DNA of 8,976 bases from JADKIH01 sp031411835 (lineage in GTDB: Bacteria > Bacteroidota > Bacteroidia > AKYH767-A > 2013-40CM-41-45), in assembly GCA_031411835.1 (NCBI GenBank), contig JANOBV010000229.1, forward strand, positions 1 to 8,976, written 5' to 3'. The notes below the pieces were generated by a model, which was not told the DNA's origin, made no database searches, and was given only the letters and a program-made list of their open reading frames with translations. Each line of letters opens with the position of its first letter. Position 1 is the first letter of the stretch. The translations under genes were made by a program, and so were the position numbers. Of this stretch, positions 1-6,616 are shown piece after piece.

Positions 1-129
1 ATCAACGACGGCGAACGAATTGCTCAATTAGTAATTGCTCGTCATGAAAAAATAGAATGGAACCCAACTGTTGCTTTGCAAGAAAGTGAAAGAGGCGCAG
101 GCGGATTCGGCTCCACAGGAACGAAATAA
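1..129 (+). CDS. dut: dUTP diphosphatase, C-terminal fragment (5' end outside window)
   Basis: dUTPase hydrolyses dUTP to dUMP and pyrophosphate in the cytoplasm, keeping uracil out of DNA and supplying dUMP for dTMP synthesis. Only the last 42 codons are present, in frame from base 1 to a TAA at 127-129. Two family signatures are visible: DGERIAQLVIA, matching conserved motif IV, and RGAGGFGSTG, matching the glycine-rich motif V that closes over the substrate in the trimer. The Arg and Phe that stack on the nucleotide are present, so the C-terminus looks intact. The next gene starts 24 nt downstream on the same strand, which suggests an operon. The identification rests on two strong motifs in a short fragment. 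Confidence 0.93.
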   Translation: MNDGERIAQLVIARHEKIEWNPTVALQESERGAGGFGSTGTK

Positions 130-153
130 TTTTAAACTGAATAATAAATACGA

Positions 154-1155
154 ATGAGAATAATTGTACCAATGGCAGGAATGGGCAAAAGAATGCGCCC
201 ACATACACTAACAGTTCCTAAACCTTTAATCCCTGTTGCAGGAAAACCAATCGTTCAATGGTTGGTTGAAGATATTATAAAAGTCTGCGCTGAAAAAGTT
301 GAAGAAATCGCCTATGTGATTGGTGATTTTGGTGATGAAGCGGAGAAAAATCTAATTGCTATCGCTGAAAAACTCGGAGCAAAAGGTACGATTCATCATC
401 AAGACGAACCACTTGGAACTGCTCATGCAATATTATGTGCAAAAGATGCGTTGAAAGGTAAAGTGATCGTCGCTTTCGCTGATACACTTTTCCGTGCCGA
501 TTTTAAAATTGATGATAAACAAGAAGGTGTGATCTGGGTAAATAAAATTGAAGATCCAAGAATGTTTGGTGTTGTAAAATTAAACAATGAAGGAACGATC
601 ACTGATTTCATTGAAAAACCGGCTGAGTTTGTTTCTGATCTTGCTATCATCGGAATTTATTATTTCAAAGACGGCGAATACTTGAATAAGGAACTTCAAT
701 ATTTGCTCGATAATAATATTCGCGAAAAAGGCGAGTACCAATTAACAAATGCTTTAGAAAACATGAAGAAGAAAGGAACTAAATTTGTTCCCGGAAAGGT
801 TGATGAATGGCTCGATTGCGGAAATAAAGATGCAACTGTTTATACAAACAAACGTGTTCTTGAGAACAATCGTTCTTCATCAATGATCTCTTCGAATGTA
901 AAAAAAGATAATTCAATCATCATCGAACCATGTTACATTGGTGAAAATGTTGAATTGAAAAATTCAATCGTAGGTCCGCATGTTTCTCTAGGTGCCGGAT
1001 CTAAAATTGAAAATTCTGTTGTTTCAAATAGTATCATTCAAACAAATACGAAAATTAAAAATAGTGTAATCGAAAATTCAATGATTGGTAACGGTGCGGA
1101 ATACAATAATGCTCCTGAACAATTAAGCATCAGTGATTACTCGACTCATAATTAA
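154..1155 (+). CDS. Sugar-phosphate nucleotidyltransferase (NDP-sugar pyrophosphorylase) with C-terminal left-handed beta-helix
   Basis: This 333-residue enzyme should condense a nucleoside triphosphate with a sugar 1-phosphate to give an NDP-sugar in the cytoplasm, for glycan or cell-wall synthesis. The nucleotide-binding loop GMGKRMRPHTLTVPKP lies at residues 9-24. A metal-binding Asp follows in VAFADT (D110), then QDEPLGTAHA (83-92, before it), FGVVK (138-142), EKP (154-156), GEYQLTNAL (193-201) and WLDCGN (219-224), in the arrangement of RmlA- and GlmU-type pyrophosphorylases. Residues about 253-313 carry short Ile/Val-rich hexapeptide-like turns (SIIIEP, YIGENV, SIVGPH and others), indicating a beta-helix tail. 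The sugar and nucleotide cannot be read from sequence; glucose-1-phosphate thymidylyl- or uridylyltransferase are the natural guesses. The ATG at 154 is the first start after dut and places the GxGxR motif at the usual distance from the N-terminus. The next gene starts 8 nt downstream. Confidence 0.9.
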   Translation: MRIIVPMAGMGKRMRPHTLTVPKPLIPVAGKPIVQWLVEDIIKVCAEKVEEIAYVIGDFGDEAEKNLIAIAEKLGAKGTIHHQDEPLGTAHAILCAKDALKGKVIVAFADTLFRADFKIDDKQEGVIWVNKIEDPRMFGVVKLNNEGTITDFIEKPAEFVSDLAIIGIYYFKDGEYLNKELQYLLDNNIREKGEYQLTNALENMKKKGTKFVPGKVDEWLDCGNKDATVYTNKRVLENNRSSSMISSNVKKDNSIIIEPCYIGENVELKNSIVGPHVSLGAGSKIENSVVSNSIIQTNTKIKNSVIENSMIGNGAEYNNAPEQLSISDYSTHN

Positions 1156-1163
1156 AAAGCGAA

Positions 1164-2909
1164 ATGAATAAATTGTTGATCTTTTCATTATCAGTTGTAT
1201 TACTTTCAGGCTGTAAAAGCGGACAAACTTCTACAACTTCTGCGTCTAAAAAGTCATCGCCTTCTAAAACGGAGATGTCTGATTCGCAACGTGCGGAAGT
1301 TACTTACGCTTTCTTCAACGCGAATAAGGAAAAGATCCTTGGGAATATGGATAATGCTGCCGGACTTTTTTCTGAAGTGATCAGAAAAGATCCTAGTAAT
1401 GCTGCAGCAATGTATGAGCTCGCTAATATTTATAACAATCAGAAAAAATTTGCCGATGCCTTGTTCTTTGCAAAAGGCGCCTATCAACTCGACACAAAAA
1501 ATAGCTGGTATATTCTAACTTACACAGATCTTCTACAGAAAAATAAAAAATATTCTGAAGCGGCTTCTGTCTTGGAAAAAGCGGTTAACGACGATCCATC
1601 AAAACCTGATTACTACTACGAATGGGCTTCTGCACTTTTATATGCAGAGAAACCAAATGATGCTATTAAAGTGTATGATAAGTTGGATGCAAAAGTTGGA
1701 TTGACACGTGAAGTAGTAATGCAAAAGTCAAGGATCTACCAACGATTGAATAAAAACGATAAAGCAATTGAAGAGTTAGATAAATTGATTGCATTAGATC
1801 CGAAAGATTCTCAAGCTTATGGAATGAAAGCAGAGATCTATCAGTCAATGGGAAAAAATGATCTTGCTCTTGAAACCTACAACAAAATTTTAGCGATCGA
1901 TCCTGAAAATCCATATGTGCATTTGTCACTTGCAGATTTTTATAGAAACACAGGCGAAAAAGAAAAATCGGTTGAGGAATTAAAAAAAGCATTTCTAAAT
2001 AAAGAGCTCGACATTGATACAAAGATCAGTATACTCAGTTCTTACTATGCATTGATTGATGTACATCCTGAATTAAAAACACAAGCGCTTGATATGTGTA
2101 AGCTACTTGTTCAGGCAAATTCTAACGAACCTCGTGCACATGCTGTGTATGGCGATTTTCTGATCAAAGACGGGAAAAACGAAGAAGCAAGAGCTGAGTA
2201 TTTGAAAGCAAAAGAATTAGGCTCGAAAGAATTTGCAATTTACAATTCACTAATGTTATTGGATGCTCAATTACAAGATTGGAAAGCGCTTACTACAGAA
2301 AGCGAAGAGGCAATGAGTCTATTCCCTGAACAATCATTGCCATATTTCTTTAATGGAATGGCGCAGATCCAAAGCAAGAAATATACTGAAGCAATTTCTG
2401 TTCTAAATACCGGTGTGAAATTAGTTGTCGATAACAAAGCACTTGAGGGACAATTTTATGCTAGTCTGGGAGACGCTTATAATGAAACACGCGATTACGT
2501 AAAGAGTGATGAAAGCTTCGATCATGCATTACAGATCAATCCGAAAGATGCTAATGTGATGAATAATTATGCATACTATCTTTCTGTTCGCAATGAAAAA
2601 CTCGACAAAGCAGAAGCGCTTTCAAAAGAGTCAAATGAATTAGAGCCAAAGCAAGCATCGTATGAAGATACCTACGGGTGGATAATGTATAAGCAAGGAA
2701 AATATTCGGATGCGAAATCGTGGATTGAAAAATCACTTTCAAATGGAAGCGATAGCAGTGCAACAGTTTTAGAACATTATGGCGATGTAGTATTTCACCT
2801 TGGCGACAATGCAAAAGCATTAGAATATTGGCAAAAAGCAAAAGCTGCAGGCGAAGGCGCATCTGAATTTTTAGATCGAAAGATTCTTGAAAAACGTTTG
2901 TTTGAATAA
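1164..2909 (+). CDS. Long TPR-repeat lipoprotein
   Basis: A 581-residue lipoprotein made almost entirely of tetratricopeptide repeats. The N-terminus MNKLLIFSLSVVLLSGC is a lipoprotein signal peptide with lipobox LSGC (acylated Cys17). A Ser/Thr/Lys-rich linker runs to about residue 40. From about 45 to 566 there are roughly a dozen 34-residue helical-hairpin units, clear ones being NAAAMYELANIYNNQKKFADA (split at about 79-99), KNDKAIEELDKLIALDPKD, KNDLALETYNKILAIDPEN, YVKSDESFDHALQINPKD and DNAKALEYWQKAKAAG. TPR arrays are protein-binding scaffolds; here one probably faces the periplasm from the outer membrane, which is inference. It sits 8 nt after the nucleotidyltransferase and 1 nt before the DUF4292 lipoprotein, so the three are probably co-transcribed. 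Its partner cannot be told from sequence. It is too long for the usual BamD. Confidence 0.9.
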   Translation: MNKLLIFSLSVVLLSGCKSGQTSTTSASKKSSPSKTEMSDSQRAEVTYAFFNANKEKILGNMDNAAGLFSEVIRKDPSNAAAMYELANIYNNQKKFADALFFAKGAYQLDTKNSWYILTYTDLLQKNKKYSEAASVLEKAVNDDPSKPDYYYEWASALLYAEKPNDAIKVYDKLDAKVGLTREVVMQKSRIYQRLNKNDKAIEELDKLIALDPKDSQAYGMKAEIYQSMGKNDLALETYNKILAIDPENPYVHLSLADFYRNTGEKEKSVEELKKAFLNKELDIDTKISILSSYYALIDVHPELKTQALDMCKLLVQANSNEPRAHAVYGDFLIKDGKNEEARAEYLKAKELGSKEFAIYNSLMLLDAQLQDWKALTTESEEAMSLFPEQSLPYFFNGMAQIQSKKYTEAISVLNTGVKLVVDNKALEGQFYASLGDAYNETRDYVKSDESFDHALQINPKDANVMNNYAYYLSVRNEKLDKAEALSKESNELEPKQASYEDTYGWIMYKQGKYSDAKSWIEKSLSNGSDSSATVLEHYGDVVFHLGDNAKALEYWQKAKAAGEGASEFLDRKILEKRLFE

Positions 2910-2910
2910 A

Positions 2911-3822
2911 ATGAATCGTCAAAAGAACTCTTTCTTCTTCCGTCTTTCGTTTTTCGTTTTTCGAAATGCTTCCAGTAGATTTGCGCAGAAGACGCCGAAA
3001 ATCAGCGGAGTCTTTTTACTTTTTACTTTTTTCTTTTTTCTTTTTTTTGTTGGATGTAAATCACAAAAAAAAGTAGTCGAGTCTCCCTCCGCCTCAACAA
3101 AATTAAAAGGCCAAGAAGTAATCCAAGCATTCGATAGTGTACTTGCTCATCAGTTTCAATTCAAATATCTTACTGCAAAAGCTGCAGTTGATTACACTGA
3201 CAGAACCGGCGACACAAAAAATTTCGACATTAATATTCGAATGAAACGTGATAGTGCTGTGTGGATTTCCATTACTCCGCTCTTAGGAATTGAAGCGGCG
3301 CGATTGATGGTCACAACGGACAGCGTATTCATGCTTGATCGTGTTCACAAAACTGTTTTACGTCGTGACATAAATTACTTCGGTGAAATGCTGCGAACAA
3401 ATGTCAACTTTGATATGTTGCAATCAGTCATCATTGGCAATTATTTTCAATATCTGGAAAAAGAAAAATTGAAATCGATCTATGAAGAAGAACCATACAT
3501 TATTCTCAGCTCACTGAATAAACGTCAAGTAAAAAGAGCTGCGGAAGAAAAAGATCCGACAAAACCTGTTATTCAAGATTTTTGGATCGATGGTAATTAC
3601 AGAATCGCCAAATCAAAGATCACGGACGACAAACTCGATCGTTTCGTTGAAGCAACATATAAAGAGTTTATAGATGTAAATGGTTTCCTTTTTCCAAGTA
3701 ATCTTGTTCTTACCATTTCCGGAACTACGCCAACCATCATGAAGATCAACTATTCGAAAGTTACTCAAGTGGATTCTTTGCAGTTACCATTTACTGTGCC
3801 GGAGAAGTATGAGTTGAGGTAG
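2911..3822 (+). CDS. DUF4292 family lipoprotein
   Basis: I assign this to DUF4292, a Bacteroidota family of envelope lipoproteins without an established role. The body (FQFKYLTAKAAVDYTDRTGD, MKRDSAVWISITPLLGIEAARLMVTTDSV read in two parts, then a beta-rich C-terminus ending PFTVPEKYELR) resembles the LolA/LolB half-barrel pattern of alternating strands; that resemblance is inference. I start at the ATG at 2911, one base after the TPR stop codon, giving 303 residues; a TTG eight codons upstream (2887) would overlap the TPR gene and is less likely. The lipobox is FVGC with Cys49 (3055-3057), so the signal peptide is about twice the usual length. It holds Phe-rich stretches, an intervening Arg/Lys/Ser segment, and T8 and A8 runs at 3041-3048 and 3065-3072. 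No other ATG lies before the lipobox. Confidence 0.85.
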   Translation: MNRQKNSFFFRLSFFVFRNASSRFAQKTPKISGVFLLFTFFFFLFFVGCKSQKKVVESPSASTKLKGQEVIQAFDSVLAHQFQFKYLTAKAAVDYTDRTGDTKNFDINIRMKRDSAVWISITPLLGIEAARLMVTTDSVFMLDRVHKTVLRRDINYFGEMLRTNVNFDMLQSVIIGNYFQYLEKEKLKSIYEEEPYIILSSLNKRQVKRAAEEKDPTKPVIQDFWIDGNYRIAKSKITDDKLDRFVEATYKEFIDVNGFLFPSNLVLTISGTTPTIMKINYSKVTQVDSLQLPFTVPEKYELR

Positions 3823-3829
3823 TTCAGCT

Positions 3830-3878
3830 GTTCCGGATTTTTAATCCGGAACCCCCGAGCTTCGGATTTTTAATCCGA
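3830..3878. terminator. Two tandem hairpins sharing a 15-base palindromic core, between convergent genes
   Basis: The first hairpin has a perfect 10-bp stem (3830-3839 with 3843-3852) around a TTT loop. The second has a 7-bp stem (3862-3868 with 3872-3878), again around TTT. Both contain the identical core cggatttttaatccg at 3834-3848 and 3863-3877, spaced 29 bases apart. They lie 8 nt after the DUF4292 stop and 12 nt before the end of the minus-strand T9SS gene, so they are well placed to stop transcription from both sides. No long T-run follows, so simple intrinsic termination is not certain. The repeated core also suggests a dispersed intergenic repeat family. Confidence 0.65.
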
Positions 3879-3889
3879 TAAAATCTACT

Positions 3890-5431
3890 TTAATTATAAA
3901 TCATTTTAGTAAAAAGTCGGCCATTAACTTCTACTCTTATTAAATAAATTCCCGAAGTAAGATTTGAAATATTTTTAGAAAAGTGGTTAGTGCTAAATTT
4001 TTCACTGAGCAATGTTTGTCCCAGCATACTAATAATTTGAATACACTTTGAAATTCCTTTTTCATCTTCAATAGAAATGTTAAGGAAGCCATTTGTAATT
4101 GATAATTTATAATTTTCATGATGATTAATATTTTCAACAGATACTAAATTACAAAAGTCGTCAAATGTGTATGATGAAGAATTTGTGTTAAATAGCATTG
4201 TGTCAGCCGGATAACTTGTATTTACATTGTCTGTGATTATAGATCCATCGTAAATGTTTGGTAGTATTGTAGAGCTTGAAATATTAATTGAGAATTGCTG
4301 TAAACAATTGATAGTACCTAATGAATCGCTCTTAATAAGATAATTTACTTGACTTTTTGTATACGATAAAAGAAAGCCTCCATCGGCAGTATTCAATATT
4401 GCATTTGGCCAAGCATCTGTCCCACCTTCGAAAGAGTTAGACCAAAGAATATTTAAGTTTTGATCGAGCTTGAATATGCAAAGCGCACTAGGGTTTGTAT
4501 TCGTTTTTCCGAAGATAACAATTAAGCTATCTCTGCCCAAAGCCTGTAAAGATCTTCTTAGATCACTGCTCGTTGATGTAGGAATGTAATTGAATTCATA
4601 ACTTCTTTCTCTCAACACATTAAATCCGGTATCCAAAATACAAAAATAATTACTACTATTATTTGGAGAATCGTAACCGCAATTTGAAAAGAAAAAATTC
4701 CCATTTGGTAATTCAATTAAATTTGTTCCTAATAATACTCCTGTAGGAAATTGAAAACGCTTAAATTTATTCCAGTATTCTGAGGCGTGATCATATTGAT
4801 AAATTGACATAAATCCATCACCACCATCCGGCTCCCATCCTAATCTGTATAAATGATTAGCAGTTTGTAATAGATTAACATTATATCTTGTATACATCGT
4901 AAATCCTCGATCTTTAGAAAAGACCTTAGTCCCTGAAGAATCATATTTCAAAAAATCATAATCGACATTTGCATTGCCAACAAAATGCGATGCACTTATG
5001 ATTAGTTCGTTTGCGTTGTATTCAATAAAGTTACTTGCAAAAATTCCTCTGTCAAATAAGGTGAAGTGAATAAAATTTCCAGCACTATCTAATTTAAAAT
5101 AACCGCCACCTACATTGTAGCCTTGTAAAACGACACTCAAAGAATCTCCATATACATATAAATTGGAGCTGGGTCCCTGATAAATATTTGAATTTGTGAA
5201 TCGAGGTGAAGTCTCGAGTTTCTTTGTCCATATTACATCAAGTTCCGCTGAAAGTCGCATCAAAATTGTTGAGTCATTTGTAGACACTGCATAATAACCA
5301 CCGCCAATAGCTTTAATAATGTTGAATGTAGATGTTGGAGAAAGCGTGTATTTAGATGTGGTTTGTCCTAAACAATTAATTGATTTGAAAATGCAGAGTA
5401 AAATTAATCCTGTTTTGATTAAATGCTTCAT
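3890..5431 (-). CDS. T9SS-secreted beta-propeller-like protein with type A sorting domain
   Basis: A 513-residue exported protein. The N-terminus MKHLIKTGLILLCIFKSINC is a Sec signal peptide, probably cleaved just after it, near LGQ. Residues about 440-513 form a T9SS type A C-terminal sorting domain: a strand-rich module with SMLGQTLLSEKF, then NLTSGIYLIRVEVNGR and the terminal FTKMIYN. This targets it through the outer membrane to the cell surface or medium. Between them I see seven degenerate copies of a motif ending in a KLDsxGN-like turn, near residues 57, 111, 160, 208, 263, 318 and 364, about 51 residues apart, such as YFKLDSAGNF and CIFKLDQNLNILWS. This suggests a seven-bladed propeller. 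No catalytic motif is visible. It lies on the opposite strand from its neighbours and appears more AT-rich than they are. Substrate or partner unknown. Confidence 0.88.
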   Translation of the reverse strand: MKHLIKTGLILLCIFKSINCLGQTTSKYTLSPTSTFNIIKAIGGGYYAVSTNDSTILMRLSAELDVIWTKKLETSPRFTNSNIYQGPSSNLYVYGDSLSVVLQGYNVGGGYFKLDSAGNFIHFTLFDRGIFASNFIEYNANELIISASHFVGNANVDYDFLKYDSSGTKVFSKDRGFTMYTRYNVNLLQTANHLYRLGWEPDGGDGFMSIYQYDHASEYWNKFKRFQFPTGVLLGTNLIELPNGNFFFSNCGYDSPNNSSNYFCILDTGFNVLRERSYEFNYIPTSTSSDLRRSLQALGRDSLIVIFGKTNTNPSALCIFKLDQNLNILWSNSFEGGTDAWPNAILNTADGGFLLSYTKSQVNYLIKSDSLGTINCLQQFSINISSSTILPNIYDGSIITDNVNTSYPADTMLFNTNSSSYTFDDFCNLVSVENINHHENYKLSITNGFLNISIEDEKGISKCIQIISMLGQTLLSEKFSTNHFSKNISNLTSGIYLIRVEVNGRLFTKMIYN

Positions 5432-5607
5432 AGATATATCGATTTAAAGTTGGGCAATAAAGTGATTTTTTTCATCGATTGTCTTTCCTATTTGGTGAAT
5501 GTAGTATTTTCGCGCATAAATTCTAGTTGTTTAAAGTTTATAATCCGAACTTTGTAACCTGTATTTTTGACTACTAATTTTTAAGTAAAACCTACTGTCC
5601 AAAAACA
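5432..5607. other. Divergent intergenic region between the T9SS gene and the APS kinase gene
   Basis: This 176-bp AT-rich gap must contain the promoters of both divergent genes. On the plus strand I can propose one promoter (5537-5569). On the minus strand upstream of the T9SS gene, I see only a weak AACTTTAA match to a -7 box (in 5443-5453) and no well-spaced -33 element. I find no RNA gene or coding frame here. Confidence 0.5.
5537..5569 (+). promoter_or_regulatory. Candidate Bacteroidota sigma-A promoter for the DUF2061-CysC gene
   Basis: TATTTTTG at 5562-5569 is an exact match to the Bacteroidota -7 consensus TAnnTTTG. A TTTA at 5537-5540, one base off the -33 consensus TTTG, lies 21 nt upstream, within the 17-23 nt spacing reported for this phylum. 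The predicted transcription start, around 5576, leaves a short leader of about 30 nt before the TTG start at 5608. The -7 match is seen directly; promoter function is inferred. Confidence 0.5.
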
Positions 5608-6315
5608 TTGTTTAACAAAAACAACATATTCAAATCAATCTTGTACCGATGTTACTCTTCATCGATCACAATTTGCGTTGCATATTATCTTACCGGAAAT
5701 GCTAAGGCCGCTTTTTCGATTGGAATTTTGGATTCCGTGTTCAAGATATTTTCTTACTATTTATTTGATACGGTATGGCATCGTATCGTTGGATTTAAAG
5801 CGAAACCTGCAGTGATCTGGCTTACCGGATTAAGTGGTGCCGGCAAAACTACAATTGCAAATAATCTGATGGAGAAATTCAAAAGTAAATCTGTTGTACC
5901 TGTAATGCTCGATGGAGATGAGATCAGACAAGCCATCCGACAAACAGGATTTGATCGCGAATCGAGGAAGAAACATAATCTAAATGTAGGTTTCATCGCT
6001 TCCTTATTCGAGAAGCAAGGCAACATCGTTATCGTTGCTCTCATTTCACCATATGAAGATGTGCGAAATGAGATTCGAAAGATGTGTACAAATTTTATTG
6101 AAGTCCATGTTTCCACTGAATTAAATGTATGCATCGAACGTGATGTCAAAGGACTTTATAAAAGAGCCATAGCAGGTGAATTAATAAACTTCACTGGTAT
6201 TTCAGACACATATGACGTTCCTTCAAACGCCGAAGTTGTAATCGATACAGCACAATTGTCGACCGAAGAATGCGCTACGAAAATTTTCAATTATTATCGG
6301 CGTAGAAAAGTGTGA
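5608..6315 (+). CDS. cysC: DUF2061 membrane domain fused to adenylylsulfate (APS) kinase
   Basis: APS kinase phosphorylates adenosine 5'-phosphosulfate with ATP to make PAPS, the sulfate donor for reductive assimilation and sulfotransferases. In this 235-residue protein, residues 9-62 match DUF2061, a small two-helix membrane domain (KSILYRCYSSSITICVAYYL, then SIGILDSVFKIFSYYLFDTVWHRI read in two parts). Residues about 68-235 are the kinase: Walker A GLSGAGKTT (74-82), LDGDEIR (101-107), the ISP motif with Ser147, KGLYKRAIAGE (181-191) and FTGI (195-198). The usual DPKGLYK reads DVKGLYK. No ATG precedes the kinase Walker motif: an in-frame TAA at 5575 limits the N-terminus, leaving TTG at 5608 as the best start. 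No ATP sulfurylase or reductase gene adjoins it, so PAPS could serve sulfation rather than cysteine synthesis; that is speculation. The membrane domain suggests the kinase is tethered to the inner membrane. Confidence 0.88.
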   Translation: MFNKNNIFKSILYRCYSSSITICVAYYLTGNAKAAFSIGILDSVFKIFSYYLFDTVWHRIVGFKAKPAVIWLTGLSGAGKTTIANNLMEKFKSKSVVPVMLDGDEIRQAIRQTGFDRESRKKHNLNVGFIASLFEKQGNIVIVALISPYEDVRNEIRKMCTNFIEVHVSTELNVCIERDVKGLYKRAIAGELINFTGISDTYDVPSNAEVVIDTAQLSTEECATKIFNYYRRRKV

Positions 6316-6616
6316 TTTCTTTTACTACTAGCTTATTAAAAAAACACAAGAGCACAAGTTCACAAAAGTCCACGGAATTTCTTCCTTTGATTTACCTTCA
6401 TAAATCGGGGCCGCCATTGATTATTGAATTCTGTAAAACGCATTAATGTATCGTACTAAAATACCGAAAACATCGAAGCATAGATTTCCGTGGACTTTTG
6501 TGCACTTGTGCACTTGTGTTTATTATTTCAACCCTATTGACCTGATTTTACTTGAAGTTCCTACAAACTTTTCCCAAAATTCTGCGTTAGAAAAGCCTTA
6601 TCTTTATTGGAAATCA
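6316..6616. other. Intergenic region between cysC and envC (301 bp)
   Basis: Apart from the inverted-repeat element, this stretch holds no gene that I can support. An open frame in phase with envC extends back to an ATG at 6446, but the peptide it would encode (for example FVHLCTCVYYFNPID) is a translation of the right repeat arm and does not look like a signal peptide. The envC promoter must lie here; no strong TAnnTTTG box is visible. Confidence 0.6.
6342..6521. repeat. 180-bp inverted-repeat (MITE-like) element upstream of envC
   Basis: Two 36-base arms, 6342-6377 and 6486-6521, are reverse complements at 34 of 36 positions, the two mismatches being at 6351 and 6360 of the left arm. They flank a 108-base centre without a convincing gene. 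The arms contain short reiterations of CACAAG/CTTGTG, including a tandem gtgcactt in the right arm. TTATTA occurs on both flanks (6333-6338 and 6520-6525), but it is low-complexity and offset, so it is weak evidence for a target-site duplication. The structure could be a non-autonomous mobile element, a dispersed intergenic repeat, or a large hairpin ending cysC transcription. A TAccTTCA at 6393-6400 is a poor -7-like match inside the centre. Confidence 0.75.

Noticed and set aside
2..208. Minus-strand open frame at the left edge (68 codons)
   Set aside because: It lies antisense to the dut end and the nucleotidyltransferase start, both supported by family motifs. Its Phe/Leu-rich product shows no recognisable domain.
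1666..2022. Minus-strand open frame of 118 codons under the TPR gene
   Set aside because: Antisense shadow of the TPR coding sequence, with no motif or start context of its own.
2551..2922. Minus-strand open frame of 123 codons under the TPR gene
   Set aside because: It is antisense to clear TPR repeats, and its composition (His/Leu-rich, no domain pattern) is typical of a shadow frame.
5479..5512. Promoter with TTG at 5479 and TATTTTCG at 5505
   Set aside because: The -7 box has a mismatch in its conserved half and the spacer is 23 nt. The box at 5562-5569 is exact and better placed for cysC.
5757..6149. Minus-strand open frame of 130 codons under cysC
   Set aside because: The plus strand carries intact APS kinase motifs throughout, so the antisense frame is a by-product.
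6342..6521. CRISPR array or toxin-antitoxin locus at the CACAAG-type reiterations
   Set aside because: The short repeats lie within one inverted-repeat pair, without regular spacers, and no small gene pair or cas gene is nearby.
6446..6616. N-terminal extension of envC from the ATG at 6446
   Set aside because: It translates the right arm of the inverted repeat and puts the signal peptide more than 70 residues into the protein. A start at 6617 gives a normal signal peptide.
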